Below are positions 22,801-34,741 of a stretch of 64,000 bases of DNA, one piece after another. Each line of letters starts with the position of its first letter. Positions within the stretch are counted from its first letter, which is position 1. The stretch lies in contig NC_081413.1 of assembly GCF_030272615.1 (NCBI RefSeq), positions 443,137,038-443,201,037 on the forward strand, in the 5' to 3' direction. The position numbers and the translations under genes are program-made. The notes under the pieces were generated by a model. It had not been told where the DNA came from, did no database searches, and was given only the letters and a program-made list of their open reading frames with translations. The stretch is from Cryptomeria japonica. Lineage: Eukaryota > Streptophyta > Pinopsida > Cupressales > Cupressaceae.

Positions 22801-24093
22801 GATCTCAGAGAGTACAGTCAATAAGCTCAAGATGTACCCAAGATATTTAGATTTAATAGGTTGAAGGGAATTCATGATATTGTCATCACAACCTCAGACT
22901 GACAAGTTGAGTTCCAGACGACTACCTTGCATAAGCGTCTCAAGACTAGGAAGAGTAAGAACATGATTATCGAAGTTTACATTAGTATCTAGGGAACCCA
23001 ACCTAACAGACCTACCACTAGCACCATCCTCTACTACGGACTAGACTACATATCGTGGTTCAATTATAATAGGTTCAATAGATAGAGTTTTGACATTCAT
23101 GACGAAGTAGTCATAGTTTGGTGTTGAATAGGTAATCTCATAAATAGAGCTTATTTCAAAATAAGCAAAGTTAGAAGATGAAGCCTATGACTCTTCTTCA
23201 AGTGGCTTAGTGAAAGCATGTACAATATCAATATCTACATCTTTGATGCTACAAGTTCCTTCAAGATTTGGTTCAATGATCCCTTGTAGTTGACATACCT
23301 GTTGACATATCCTTGATGACATTGTTAGTCTTTGTCATCTTTCCCATTCAACTTCCTTTAGACTAATGACCGACCCTACTTCTGTAGCTTCCAATTCTTC
23401 ATTTGTAGTCTCATACCTGATTTTCTCTATCTCATTAGAGGGAGAAATAGTAGGTGAAGAATTTTCTTGTTCTTTTCCTTCTTTCAGCTTTTGTTCATAG
23501 TCTTCTTGTCTTTTGAGTCTAATTTCCTCTATTTCGTTTTGCAGCTCCAAGCATATTATCTCTTGTGCTTCATCTATCATATCACTAGATTCTCTAGGAG
23601 TTTCCTTAGTAGATTCATCTAAGAGAGTCTCTGGACCCCATTCATACTCATTCTAGTTAGGTTTTGAATCATCTACTTGCATTCTTCCTATATATGTGAC
23701 CAAAATATTTAGTGGTGCAAACAATTATTTGATTCCTTCCATATCTTCTCTCATATCTTCTAAGATTTCTACTCCTTGTAGTGTTACTATTGATACAGTT
23801 GGAAATTGATTACAAGTTGCTTCTTCACTCTTGATTTCCAATTCTTCTTGTTCTTTTTCATAGTCATCCTCAGTTTATTAAGTATTTACTTCCTGTGATG
23901 TTTGATGTAGTACCTTTTTTCTCCACTTAGACTGATGATGAGAAGTATGTTTTTGATTTGATGACTCCCCTAGATTGTATCCAAATCTATCTTTATCATT
24001 TGCATACTTAGTTTTTAGTTTAATAGGTTCAACAATTCCTTCTTGACGCTTGCCCAGAGGACAGGTACCTGAATATCCCATGCATTGAATCAT
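22801..24093 (-). pseudogene. T1 G-patch segment and protease-RT linker
   Basis: Begins at 24093 with MIQCMGYSGTCPLGKRQEGI, a G-patch-like glycine pattern, followed by a charged helical linker up to RT. G-patch motifs bind RNA or activate helicases; in some retroviruses one follows the protease, as here. Frame is open only in pieces. Confidence 0.6.
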
Positions 24094-25124
24094 CTTATAG
24101 CCTTGACCATATTGTGTAGGGGAAATCTCATAGTGTTGTACTTCTTTGTTTTCACTATCTTCTTTGAAAAGCCATTTGAGAATAGCCTCCTCTTCTATTT
24201 CATTTACAAGGGAAGTAGAGGATTGTACAAAAATACCATCATAAATGACATTTGGAGTTCAAGTTTGTGGCTTCATAGCCTCAAATGGTTTTCTAGACTA
24301 TCTTGGCAATGGAGGAAGAGACATTAGTGAAAGTACAGATTCTATCTTTTATCCATCTATGCCAGTACCTGTGATTTTCAATTTCTTTTCTAGGTCTTTC
24401 ATCAAAGTTTCTGGACTTTTAGCTACAGAGGGTTCTCTGTTATGAGGAACAAAGGTATCAGTAGACTGTTTCAATGCATTACAGGTGTAGCTTGTATCAG
24501 AAAGAATTTTGACTTCAACTCCATTATAAAGAAATTTCAAGCACTGATGGTATGTAGATGGTATTGCTTTCATTTTGTGAATCCATGGCCTACCCAACAA
24601 GATATTATAGGAAAGTGAAAGATAAGCACTTGAAAAATAACATCTCTTTCTATAGGTCCTACCTTGATCGGTAATGGCACCACACCTTTAGAGGTTCTCT
24701 CTTCTTCATCATAAACTTTGATTGTTATTTTCTTTGCTGGATCATTGACATTTTCAAAAAATCCCAAATGTATCAGTTAATTGGAAGTACAAATATTCAA
24801 CCCTACGCCTCCATCTATCAAAATATATTTGAATCAATGTTTATGGACCACAGCTTTGATGTGTAATGGCTGGTTATGTGGGTGATTTAGTGAATTGTCA
24901 TCTTCTTTAGCAAAGGTGAGGTAATGAGGCGAAGTCAGGTGACCCACCATAGATTGAAATTGATCAACATCTAAATCTTTAGGGACATTAGTAGTGACAA
25001 AATTTTTGTCCAGGATCTCTTTATGAGCAGAAGAGATCTTAAGAAGTTCATAAATGGAGATTTGAGTGGTTGGATGTTTCAATTGTTCAATAATGCTATA
25101 ATTAGGAGCAGATGATGAAGACAA
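24094..25124 (-). pseudogene. T1 aspartic protease
   Basis: Retropepsin-like domain with the active-site loop DGGVG near 24800-24830 (DGGAG in T2 and N1), then KKITIKVYDEEERTSKG and the flap-side LLGRPWIHKM-type block (24570-24600). An upstream helical segment matches T2. Stops near 24832 and elsewhere inactivate it. Confidence 0.75.
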
Positions 25125-26875
25125 TTATTTAGATTTAGTTGTGATCATATGTGGTTGTCTGTTTGAAGAAGTCGGTAAGTTTGATGTTGTTTGATCAAGA
25201 GTTGAGAAACTAGCTCCTTTGAGAGTAACTTTCTTTTTAGCATGGGTCACAGCATTTGTAGTTTGTGTTTTATTTAGTTTATCTTTAACTATGATCACAC
25301 TATAATACTTAGATTGGGAAAATTCAATCATTTTGATCACATTGTCATTGTTGGCGTAGGTGTAATTGACTTTGGCACCTCCTTTAGATTTAGAGGATTC
25401 TCCTTGCTCATAAGAAGGCAAAGGCTCTTTAAAATCTTTATGATCAGCATTAGTCACATGACTTCCAAAAATAATTTTCCTAGCATCGATAAGGTCTTGT
25501 ATCTTGTGTTTGAGTTTCATGCAGTTGTTTGTTATATGACCCTTGTTTTGATGATATTCATAGTATTCATTTTCTCTCTACCATTTGGGTTTAATTTCTA
25601 GATCATATGCTTTAGAGTTGTCAGGTGATGTGACCATATCATTTGCCAATAAAGTTAAGAGTTTATTCATACGATTCTTCCAGAGGAGTGAAATCACATT
25701 TAAGCTTTGAAAGTCAAGGCTTCTCTTTAAACCACTCTTTTGATTTCTTAGGAGGATTTTTCGCTGTAGTTTTAGCTGCTTTGAGGGCTTGTGTGCCGCT
25801 AGCTAGATTAAATATTGCGGGTTTTGATTTTGGTTTAATATTATCCACCACTCCATCATTAACAAAATTTATGTTGTTATCTTTGCCATATTTCCAGTAC
25901 TTGTTCTTTTCTTTGGAAGTACAGCCTTGTTGTGTTTCTTTATAAAGTGATATATCTTCGTTCTATATAAGCACATCTTCCATTCTGAGGGCACTATCTA
26001 CCATTTTGTTGAATGAAGGGTACACTTTTATTTGGATATTGCATTTCAATTAAGGGATTAAGTTATTGACAAAGATGCCCATTTTCTCATAATCTGAGAT
26101 AGGCCATGAATATCTAGAGAATATCTTTCTCCAACATTGAAGGAAAGTGAGAAAAGGTTCTCCTATTTTCTGTTTGGTATTGCAAAGTGCGATCATAGTG
26201 ACTGGATAAAAAATGTTAGAGGAGTATTGTTGGAGAAACAATTCGACTAATTCCTCAAAATACTTAATTCCCATAGGTAGGCTCGAAAACCATTCCATAG
26301 CTTGTCCTCCTAGACTCCTCGAGAAAAGGTGCATGAGATACGTCTGTTCGTGCATGAACTCCATACATAAAGAACAAAATTATCTGACATGGTCTTGAGG
26401 ATCTGTGTTACCATCATATTTGTCAAACTTAGGAATTTCCACTCTTGAAGGAAATGGAGGCATATAAAGGTTTTTGTCAAATGGGAATGGGCATATCGTG
26501 TCCAAAGAATATTGCTTTGATAATTTATCCCTGTTTTTCATTTCTTAGATTTCAGTCTGTAACACTTGTAATTGTTTGTTTACCAATGATATTGGTGTCT
26601 CTTCCTCTTTAGTGATAAGAGTTTTGATGTTATAATTAGTTGGAAGTTTAGTGCCTTGTTTAGCTAGCTCTAGAAAGTGCTCTTCTTTTTCTCTAGCCAT
26701 GATGATTTTCATCATTTTTTAGAAATCTTTATCATTTTGACAGCTATGTATAAAATTTTGTAGGTTCAGAAGCTTCAGACTCACTAGATGAGGAATCACT
26801 ATCATTAGCATGGGTATTGATATTGTCATGGGTATCGTGTTTAGAAACTTCTCTTTCTTTCCTTTCTCTAGACAT
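25125..26875 (-). pseudogene. T1 Gag
   Basis: Starts MSRERKEREV at 26875, followed by a Ser/Glu-rich N-terminus, the capsid retrotransposon-gag block (26050-26364; QTYLMHLFSRSLGGQAMEWF) and a C-terminal CxxHxxxxHxxxxC-type knuckle near 25520-25580. Contains several stops and frameshifts. Confidence 0.8.
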
Positions 26876-28845
26876 GGTGGGAGATAAGGGTTAAAAAAAA
26901 TGGCATACTTGACGACGAAGGTTTGTTAGAGACAAGGTCTTCTACAAAGAATGGATTATTTTGTAATAAAAAGTATGATCCTTTACCTTTGGTAGCTTTC
27001 TTGTGAGAACTTCTAGTTTGAATAGGTATTTATGAACGATGTGACTGAGAGCTAGATGTGATACAAAAGTCAAGATTAAATTAGAGCTAGTTGTCTGTTT
27101 AACATAGTGATTTGAGAGAAGTGACTAAGACTCAATTTGGTTTGAGGAATGATCTATCCTATATAAGACGTGATCTAAGTAACTTAGTTTGATTTGAGAG
27201 AAGTGACTAAGACTCAGTCTAGTTTTAGGAATGATCTATCCTATATAAGACGTGATCTAAGTAACTTAAGTTTGATAAGTAGTTGATTGAACTAGCTGAA
27301 AGATGATCGACAAAATCATGCAACACAATGGTAGGGGTACACTATCAAGATTGTTTATGCTTAGAATTATGATGACCCGATATACGTTCACTATAGACTT
27401 ATTAGGCAAGTATAACAATTCTAGAAAAGTGAGTAAATAGACAAGTTTCTAGACTGGCAAAATCAGGAATTCGTATGACAGAGTTTTCAGACCCAGCTAT
27501 CAATTTAGCAGTTCCAAGATGATACATATAGTTTTTTGTATGAGTTGTTGCCTACACTCAAATGACAGTTTAGGGTTCTCCAGATGAAAATATAATGAGG
27601 ATAATGATTATTCGTATGATAGTGTATCTAAGGTCAAACGACAATTCTAAGGACCAGGATGATAATTCTGACAGGACCAAATGACAAACTGACAGGATGA
27701 ATTCAAACTCGTACGATAGTAGGTCTATAGCCAGATGACAAAATAGAAGACTCGTATTATAGTATATATATAGCCAGATGATAATTCAGAAAACTTGTAC
27801 GATAGAGGACTAAATAGAGACAAGATTCTGACATAGACACAGTTTTGATCACTATGTTTTTGACATTTTTGATTGTTTTCTCCAGTTTGAGAATTTTAAT
27901 TTCAGTATTTCAGTTTCAGTTTTAGGGATGAAAACACAGTAAACACACAAGATGTATAATGAATTCAAGCACAACACGCTAACCCTACAGAAGTTGGCTT
28001 AGAGAAGAAAACATTTGCTTGTAGACTTAGGTACACACCCATTAGCTAATCAGAATATGATAACTGAGTCTCACGTAATGGATTCTCAATGCCATATTAG
28101 CCGAATCCAAACACTAATGGGGGCTTGGAATGACAAGTATCTTGGGAGAGCTACTATCTCTCATGCACAAAGATTATCCCCCTTTCAGAGGTGAATCAAG
28201 TAGCCTCTATCTTATATTTCTTAGTCAGGAATTCCATTTCAAATTAACCCTTGAAGTCATGCAAGCATGATTGAGGCCTATAGCCCAACAAGGTACCAAA
28301 ACAATCTTTAGTCATGTAAATGTGATTGAGACCACGAGGCCCTACAAAATTCTTGATATGAGAGATCTTAAAGAGAAAACTCAAATAATCCCATCCTCTG
28401 AGACTTTAATCACCAAAGGCCTATTTATTATAGGAGTTGGAATGCTCAAGTCCAGCTATACTCACTTGGATCGTTCTCACAACATGATTACTTTTTCCCA
28501 CTTTGACAAGCCCACTAAAGGTACACAAATCTCAAACTTAGAAAAAGCTTCAATGGTCTAGATTTCTGATTGTCTCTGTAGACAAGAGCATACTCTCGTA
28601 CCTCTTCGATTTTTCTTAAAACACAAAACACATATTTGTTCATTAACCAGATAGACATTTAAGTTTCTTTATTAAAAAGAATTTAAAGAATACATGAAGT
28701 TCACTTGAATCTCCTCAGGCAACCTAGAAAAACAACGAATCAATAGTCATATTATTTTTGTGCGACAGGCATGTACTTCGACAAATGTTCTGCAAAAACT
28801 GGTTAGGTTGTCAAAATCTCTCAAGCAGACAAAAAACAAGCCATG
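26876..28845 (-). other. T1 leader, gag-proximal part
   Basis: Long 5' leader, alignable with T2 49440-51487. Contains a motif array at about 27440-27830 (on the minus strand TGTCATACGAG-like words) and the 82-bp duplication. Ends at the N1 insertion; the target duplication copy attac is 28846-28850. A 96-codon plus-strand ORF here has no support. Confidence 0.7.
27109..27272. repeat. 82-bp tandem duplication upstream of T1 gag
   Basis: Two near-identical 82-bp units (27109-27190, 27191-27272) containing gatctatcctatataagacg. T2 has a related duplication with 72-bp period at 51157-51285, so the doubling predates the copies or recurs. Confidence 0.85.
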
Positions 28846-28850
28846 ATTAC

Positions 28851-29541
28851 TGTTTATGGTAAAAATGGAAACAACAATATTGAAAGACTGAATAGATTCA
28901 ACCACAAAACCCTATCCTAACAACAACAACGATCCACCATAACATATGAAGATTACCTAAGATAATGCAAATCAATAAAATCACAAAGATTATACCATCA
29001 CATGTCCAATAGGGTTTCAATCTCCATTCTTCCTATCTCCATTGATCTTGCTTGATATATTTGCTCTTAGATTTTATGTGTGCACAAGAGCTCAACAAAG
29101 AATGAAAATTTGGTTGCAAGTAGGCTTGATTGCATATGAAAGTTTGAATGCTAGTCTAGGAGGATTGATAATGAAGGAAGTATCTCCTTATATAGAAGAC
29201 ACTATAAGAAATCGAGGGATAAGATTAGAGGGTAGGTTGAGGAAATAAGAAAATAATGAGAGGGTAGGTAGTCTAGGAATTAAGAGATGAATGACATGTG
29301 TCATAGGTAGAAAAGGATAAAGAATTAATTAAATAAATAAAGATTCATTTAATTAATAGAAGAAGTGGGATCAATTAAATAATTAAAAGTATTTATTTAA
29401 ATGAGAAATAAGGCTAGAAGATGATACATGAATTAATTAAATAAATAAAGATTCATTTAATTAATAGAAGAATTAGGCTAAAATAATTAAATAAATAAAA
29501 GATATTTATTTAATTAGACAGGATAATTTTAGGTGTCTACA
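28851..29541 (-). repeat. N1 3' LTR
   Basis: 691 bp; on the minus strand TGTAGACACCTAAAATTATC to ...CCATAAACA. Longer than its partner because an AT-rich block (about 29330-29480) is duplicated. The polypurine tract lies at 29542-29557. Confidence 0.88.
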
Positions 29542-29784
29542 TTTTGCCCCTCTTTGAGACAATGCAGCTTGTCGCGTTGTTTCAAAGAAGATAAGATAAA
29601 CTAATACAAAGTTGCCCCAATATGGGAATGATATTCCCCCTTGAGAGATTGGATGAAAATGTCTGAAAAGATCGTAGAAAATCTCTTGATAAGAAAGAAA
29701 GGCTAGGAAGGATTGACAAGATAGGATAGAGTGATAGGGTCATGAGATAAAGAAGACTGACGCGAGAGACTAGGGCTAGGGTAG

Positions 29785-29792
29785 TCTATAAG
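29785..29792 (+). promoter_or_regulatory. Possible TATA box of N1 antisense PMD gene
   Basis: tctataag about 95 bp upstream of the exon 1 ATG; weaker than in T1/T2 but in the same relative place. Confidence 0.4.
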
Positions 29793-29884
29793 ACAGACTA
29801 CAAGGAAAAACATCCTCATTGTCATCCACACACTTAAGATATTAGAGTGCAAAGAAAGAAGAGAGCATTCAGTAGTCAGTAGTG

Positions 29885-31850
29885 ATGGCATTGGTGCACA
29901 GATTCGTCTGTGTTCACCGATATCAGAGGCTAGCAGATGTAGGAGAGCCGGTAAGTACCACATTACCTCCTTGTACCTTGGTACATTAATTGTTGTCATA
30001 TCTCCATGTCAGGTAGGGTAATAAATGCACATTAGGTATGTTGCAAAAAAAATGTCAAGCAGGGTAAAAAAATGCTAAGGTGCGTCTACGTAGGCTAGGC
30101 ACGTCTATGTCAAGTTTAAGCACATCTATGGTTTTAATAGCGTCTATTTCCAATGTGAACACGTCAGTGAAATGCAGACGCATTTGTGCAGGACAAATGT
30201 GTTTGTGTAGGACAGGTGCATCTATGTAGAACAGAGGCACATCTGTGTGATTTAGGTGCACTTGTGCAGGGCAGGTCTGTTTCTGTCATGAATGCGCGTT
30301 TATGTCTTCAAGGTAAAATCGACAGTTCTGTGATAAACATATGCTGCCGATTGGATAAGCTGCTGAGAGGATACATTTGAGCAGGTCCTCTAGGGAAGAC
30401 TAAGATAACAGATAGGGCTAGGATTAACAATTTTGTGATAGAACATACATTTCCAATCAGGAAACTACTCAAGAGGATACACTCAAGAAGAGGCCCTAGG
30501 ACAAGATAGAGGGAGGCACTTTGTGATGAATCGGGAGTACCATAGAAATTGACAATTATATGATAAAACATGCGTTGCCAATTGGATTAGGTTGAAATTG
30601 ATAATTTTGTGATAGAACATACATTTTCAATTGGATAAGATACTCAAGAGGATACACTCAAGTAGGTGCCCTAAAATATAAGATAAAATCAACACTTTGT
30701 GATGAATAGGGAGTACCACTAGGACAGAGTGCCATACGATAGATATAAGCACTAGGATAAAAAATAGTACTTTGTGATTAACAGGGAGTACCACTAGGAT
30801 AGAGTGCCATATGATAGATATAAACACTAAGATAAAAAGAAACACTTTGTGATGAACAGGGAGTACCACTAGGATTGACAAAGTTGAATTTCTTGACTGC
30901 AGGAGGACCTGCCTATGCTGGAGTCATGGGAGAGATTCCCTTTGACTTAGAGTTTGCAAGCAAAGCTGACATTCAGGGATAGAGTAGTAGTGGAGGCTAT
31001 GTTCTTGTGATATATTATGTATGTGTTTGAGTTTCATGCAAACATGGGATTGCTGATTACACTAGCTGAGAGATGTCACTCAAAGACATGCATGTTTCGT
31101 TTATCGATGGGTGAGATGAAAATCATCTTAGAGGATGTATATAGGATACTAAGGATACCGATCCTTAGGGAGTTAGTTCCTTATGATCGAGAGGGAGACA
31201 GGGATGCACCAAGACGTGTATTTCAAGATCCAGGAATGGTGAAGAGGGCTGGACATGTGGCTCGAGAAACCATGACGAAGACAGGATTGGCACTACTGGC
31301 AGGAGTTATCAGTGGGCTCCTGTGTCTAGACAAGGTGACATGAGGGTTGGTTGTGGGATGGGGGAGGACTTTGGAGACATTGGTAACTGAGCACACCAGG
31401 TTTACATGGGGGTTGTGTCTACTAGCACACTTGTATTATGAGCCAGATTAGTTTGTATATCACAGATCAACAGGATTAGGATGCAGAGTGACATTGTTGT
31501 AGGTATGGGCATATGAGTATCTACCAATTACACATCCGATACATTTTAGAGGCAGAGGACATGGACGCAGTTATGTGCATTTGTATGATATGATTACTTC
31601 CCATCCATGGATTGCGAGGCTAGAGTATTGGCATTAGGTTATTGATGAGATAGACAGTGTAGTATGGGGCCTTACTTAGACTATGAGGAGTGGGAGGATG
31701 ATGCAGTGGAGCTTCCATATGTGTTCAGGAGTAGGTATCTGATAGGGAGGACACCATATATTATTGAGAGGTAGTTGATTGATAGGGTATGCATGTAGTT
31801 CGATAGGATACAGTGGATCCCATGGGGTTCAGGGATGCAAGTGTTTCTTT
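29885..31850 (+). pseudogene. N1 antisense PMD gene, two exons, decayed
   Basis: Exon 1 is 29885-29950 (22 codons, MALVHRFVCVHRYQRL...), ending at GTAAGT. The intron is 29951-30902, ending gactgcag. Exon 2 from 30903 continues in phase and encodes clear PMD sequence (VFEFHANMGLLITLAERCHS, then GEMKIILEDVYRILRIP), followed by VWAYEYLPITHPIHF and WIARLEYWH. In-frame stops include 30948-30950 and 31011-31013. The layout is the same as in T1 and T2 although the sequence is a different PMD subtype. The 3' end is approximate. Confidence 0.75.
30693..30875. repeat. ~76-bp tandem repeat in N1 antisense intron
   Basis: Units start near 30693 and 30770 plus a partial at 30845, each with ctttgtgat-aacagggagtaccacta. 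Looser copies of neighbouring blocks begin near 30330. The apparent minus-strand membrane-like ORFs here are products of the repeat. Confidence 0.8.
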
Positions 31851-32345
31851 ATTGTGGATTGTGCACGAATAGACTAAAGAAAAATAGAAGAAATTGTACT
31901 CCTCGGAACATGTGATGCTCTTAGTTCAACACCCATCACTAGATGATGGATTTTATTTACCCATAGATAGGAGCTGATTTATTATGGATGGAAAGTGGTG
32001 AAAATGAAGATTTAGTATGAATGGCTAACCATTCTTAGGTAGATCAATAACAAGCCATGATGGGAATGGGTAATTTGATTATGGATGGATAGGCTATGAG
32101 TGTGTGCAAAGTGAAGGGATGAGATTGAATCCTGAAGGAAGGAGGAGCAATGTCTCTACACATGGTGCTGGTGACCCAGTTTTCACCATGGTACTAGCCC
32201 AGGGCACCATCGAAGTGGTTTTCACCATCAGACAAAATTATTTCTCTTTAATTTTTGTTTTGTTTTGATTTTTCAATTTTTTTTATGTCACAAGGTGCTT
32301 GTTTGCCAGGGTTTCACCAAGTAATGATTTTTTTGTATTTTTGAA
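31851..32345 (-). other. N1 post-pol noncoding region
   Basis: No gene. Contains the element at 32291-32322 (minus strand acttggtgaaaccctggcaa) shared with the post-pol region of T1 and T2. Confidence 0.55.
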
Positions 32346-32600
32346 TTAGGATACTCTGAAGAGATATGTGTAAAACCTATGAAGGTGCATGTTGTTGATA
32401 GGATCCTCCAAAGGTTCGCCATCTATTGTCAAAAGTTGATATGCAACTGATCCATAGACTATTGTGATGACATAAGGACCAAGCCAAATTGGTTTGAACT
32501 TACCCTTCTTCTCTCTGTCCTGCTGATTTTTAGGATTTTCTCTGAGAAATAAGTCACCCACTTCAAATGTATGAATGAGGCTTTACCTTTTACCTTATGA
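32346..32600 (-). pseudogene. N1 integrase C-terminal remnant
   Basis: GDLFLRENPKNQQ and KFKPIWLGPYVITIVYGS match the last ~90 residues of T1/T2 integrase. The zinc-binding region and catalytic core are missing, so this is a relic of a deletion in the N1 ancestor. A frame change occurs near 32560. Confidence 0.8.
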
Positions 32601-33571
32601 TTGTAGGTGCATTGTTCCTTGACTGAATGATATGTTTCTCCCTTGATTGTCTTCCCTGATAAAGGAACTAAGATAGAATTACTAATGTGTGGACTATGTT
32701 TTCCCATATGCGTGTCACCTAAAGAAGTTTCGGCATCCCTGATAAGAAAGTCCTTCGAGGAAGCTCCATTAAAGGTCCATGATGTATTGCCAGAAGGGAA
32801 AGGATGTGTGGAACAAGTGGATGTGTTATGAAGGCTCATGATTGTGAAAAGAAGTGAAAGTATCATGACATGATGGAGGCTTAGGATCAACAAGTATTCT
32901 TTTTCACTTGAAATTGTAGAACTTTTGCCCCCAGTTATTTTTGTTTTACGAAAGATCATTGCTTGTTGTTTTTTTTTCATAAGATTTTTATCCTTGACTT
33001 TGATTTTTGCAGAGTCCAATAGATTTTTATTTTTATTTGGATGAAAGGAATTTTCTTTGTTTTTGACTTTTAGATTTTTCTTTTCAAAGCTTGATTTTTG
33101 ATCCCCAATGAATAAGGGCTTTTCTGATTCTTGTTGATCCAAGTCTAGGAGAGGAGTGGAAATGGAATGAGCAGATGAAATGGTAAAGCTATGTGAGTTC
33201 CCAAGAGGGTTGGTGATATATTCAACATATTCTTCACTAGAACCACTCTTAGGACTATTGATATCAAGATTTGCTTGCACCACTAAATGAGATTTGAATT
33301 CAGACTTAGTAGCCACAACACTAGGTGGTTCACACCCAATTCCTTGGTCTTGCATATTTCTTGTAGACTCTTCATGTTGACTGAATACCTTAGCAGATAG
33401 TGGGAGTTTATCAACATGAAAGATATACTCACCACATCCCATGTCTTTAATCTTCAACTTTTCTTTGATCTCTACTTGTTTTGATGTAGAAGCTTTCAAG
33501 GATTGTGGATCAACATATGCTAATGAAGGAATAGCCACTTGATTGATTGGGATTGTTATTTCTAATCTATG
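32601..33571 (-). pseudogene. N1 linker ORF replacing RT to integrase core
   Basis: Mostly open frame of about 320 codons (MAIPSLAYVDPQSLKASTSK...), polar and Lys/Ser-rich with a short hydrophobic stretch near 32850. No RT, RNase H or known domain. It occupies the place of most of pol; whether it was translated as part of Gag-Pro is unknown. Confidence 0.55.
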
Positions 33572-33862
33572 TCATAGATTCCTGCAATATATGAATGGGT
33601 TTGGATCAACTTTGATAATCACTTCAACTCCATTATGTGGGAACTTGATACATTGATGATATGTAGATGGGACTACGCTCATCTTATGAATCCATGGATG
33701 TCCTAGCAATATATTGTATGTGAGATCCAGGTCTAGGACTTGACAAACTACATCCTTTGTAACTGGCCCTACCCTGAGAGGGAAGGTGGCTGTGCCTTTG
33801 GATAAAAACTCTTCATCATCATATGCCTTGATTGTAATTTTGTTTGTAGCATTCACAGCTTT
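33572..33862 (-). pseudogene. N1 protease, C-terminal part (cut by A2)
   Basis: Encodes NKITIKAYDDEEFLSKG, then LTYNILLGHPWIHKM, collinear with T2 protease. The apparent N-terminal residues MSSMIKPSITYN come from the A2 LTR, not from N1. The active-site half is at 40530-40560 on the far side of A2. Confidence 0.85.
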
Positions 33863-33867
33863 ATTTG

Positions 33868-34670
33868 TGTTGGCACATGCACACTCCAATGAGACATTGT
33901 ATGTGATTGAAGGTTTTATCATTGATGACAACCTTGAAATCCTATGGCACTGGCAAAGGCATTATATCGGCATTAGCAAATCACACTCTACACCGGTACT
34001 CAGGACACCGACACCAACACAGAAGAAAGGAAGTATACCGACACAGAGGCTGATAGGATTTTGTTATATTATATTTTGTTTATTATTGAAAACTTTGTAA
34101 GCCAACTTGGCAAATTGTAAAATGACTCTTATATATAAAAGAGATCATTGTAGATATTTGATATAGGAGAAGTAAGAATTAAGGGAAAATATTGGGTAGA
34201 CCTATTATGCAAAATATAGGTTAAGTGGTTTATGTAAGTAGAAGAGTAGCAACCGGTACTGGATCAGGCATTGAAGATACTATTGTAAAGAAGTACAAGA
34301 TATTGGATTTGTATAATCCTCATTGTAAGTCAGTGAGACTTCCCATTGAGCAGTGAGCTCTAGGCAGTTGGCCTTCCTGCATGTGCAAGCCCCTATTGTA
34401 AGTAATATTCTCTTATTGGCCAATGAGTGAATATTGTGGGTCACAAATCCCACCGAGGTTTTTCCCACACTGGGTTTCCTCATTAAAACCTTGTGTTATG
34501 GTTTTCTTTTCATGTGGATGTTCTTGGTTCTATTTATTGCATTATTTCTTGCATACTGGTACACTGTTATATTATGTTCTGCATGTTTTAAGTCAAGAAA
34601 TTCTATATAGCGGTTAGATACTGATTTACCCCCCCCCCCCCCACTCTCAGTATCTGTGGGATTCCTAACA
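33868..34670 (+). repeat. A2 5' LTR
   Basis: 803 bp from TGTTGGCACATGCACACTCC to ...GGATTCCTAACA. A 14-base C run (34629-34642) lies about 30 bp before the end. Confidence 0.92.
34132..34140 (+). promoter_or_regulatory. TATA box in A2 5' LTR
   Basis: cttatatataaaagag, conserved in the 3' LTR near 39967; likely U3 promoter. Confidence 0.6.
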
Positions 34671-34672
34671 AT

Positions 34673-34684
34673 TGGTATCAGAGT
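34673..34684 (+). other. A2 primer-binding site (initiator tRNA-Met)
   Basis: TGGTATCAGAGT, 2 nt after the LTR; one base from canonical. Confidence 0.88.
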
Positions 34685-34741
34685 GTGGTCCTCTATTTTC
34701 AGAAGCCTAACAACTTGAGGAAGATCTTGACACCGATAAAG

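Noticed and set aside
28271-28561. 96-codon plus-strand ORF in the T1 leader
   Set aside because: Antisense to the leader with no recognisable protein features and no TATA or splice context like the PMD genes.
30308-30881. Minus-strand ORFs with hydrophobic, membrane-like repeats
   Set aside because: They are translations of the 76-bp tandem repeat inside the N1 antisense intron; no independent support.
33863-34100. Apparent ORF extensions joining N1 protease with MSSMIKPSITYN, and a plus-strand 104-codon ORF
   Set aside because: Both read into the A2 LTR; similar ORFs recur at the other A2 LTR (39631-39936), so they are LTR artefacts.
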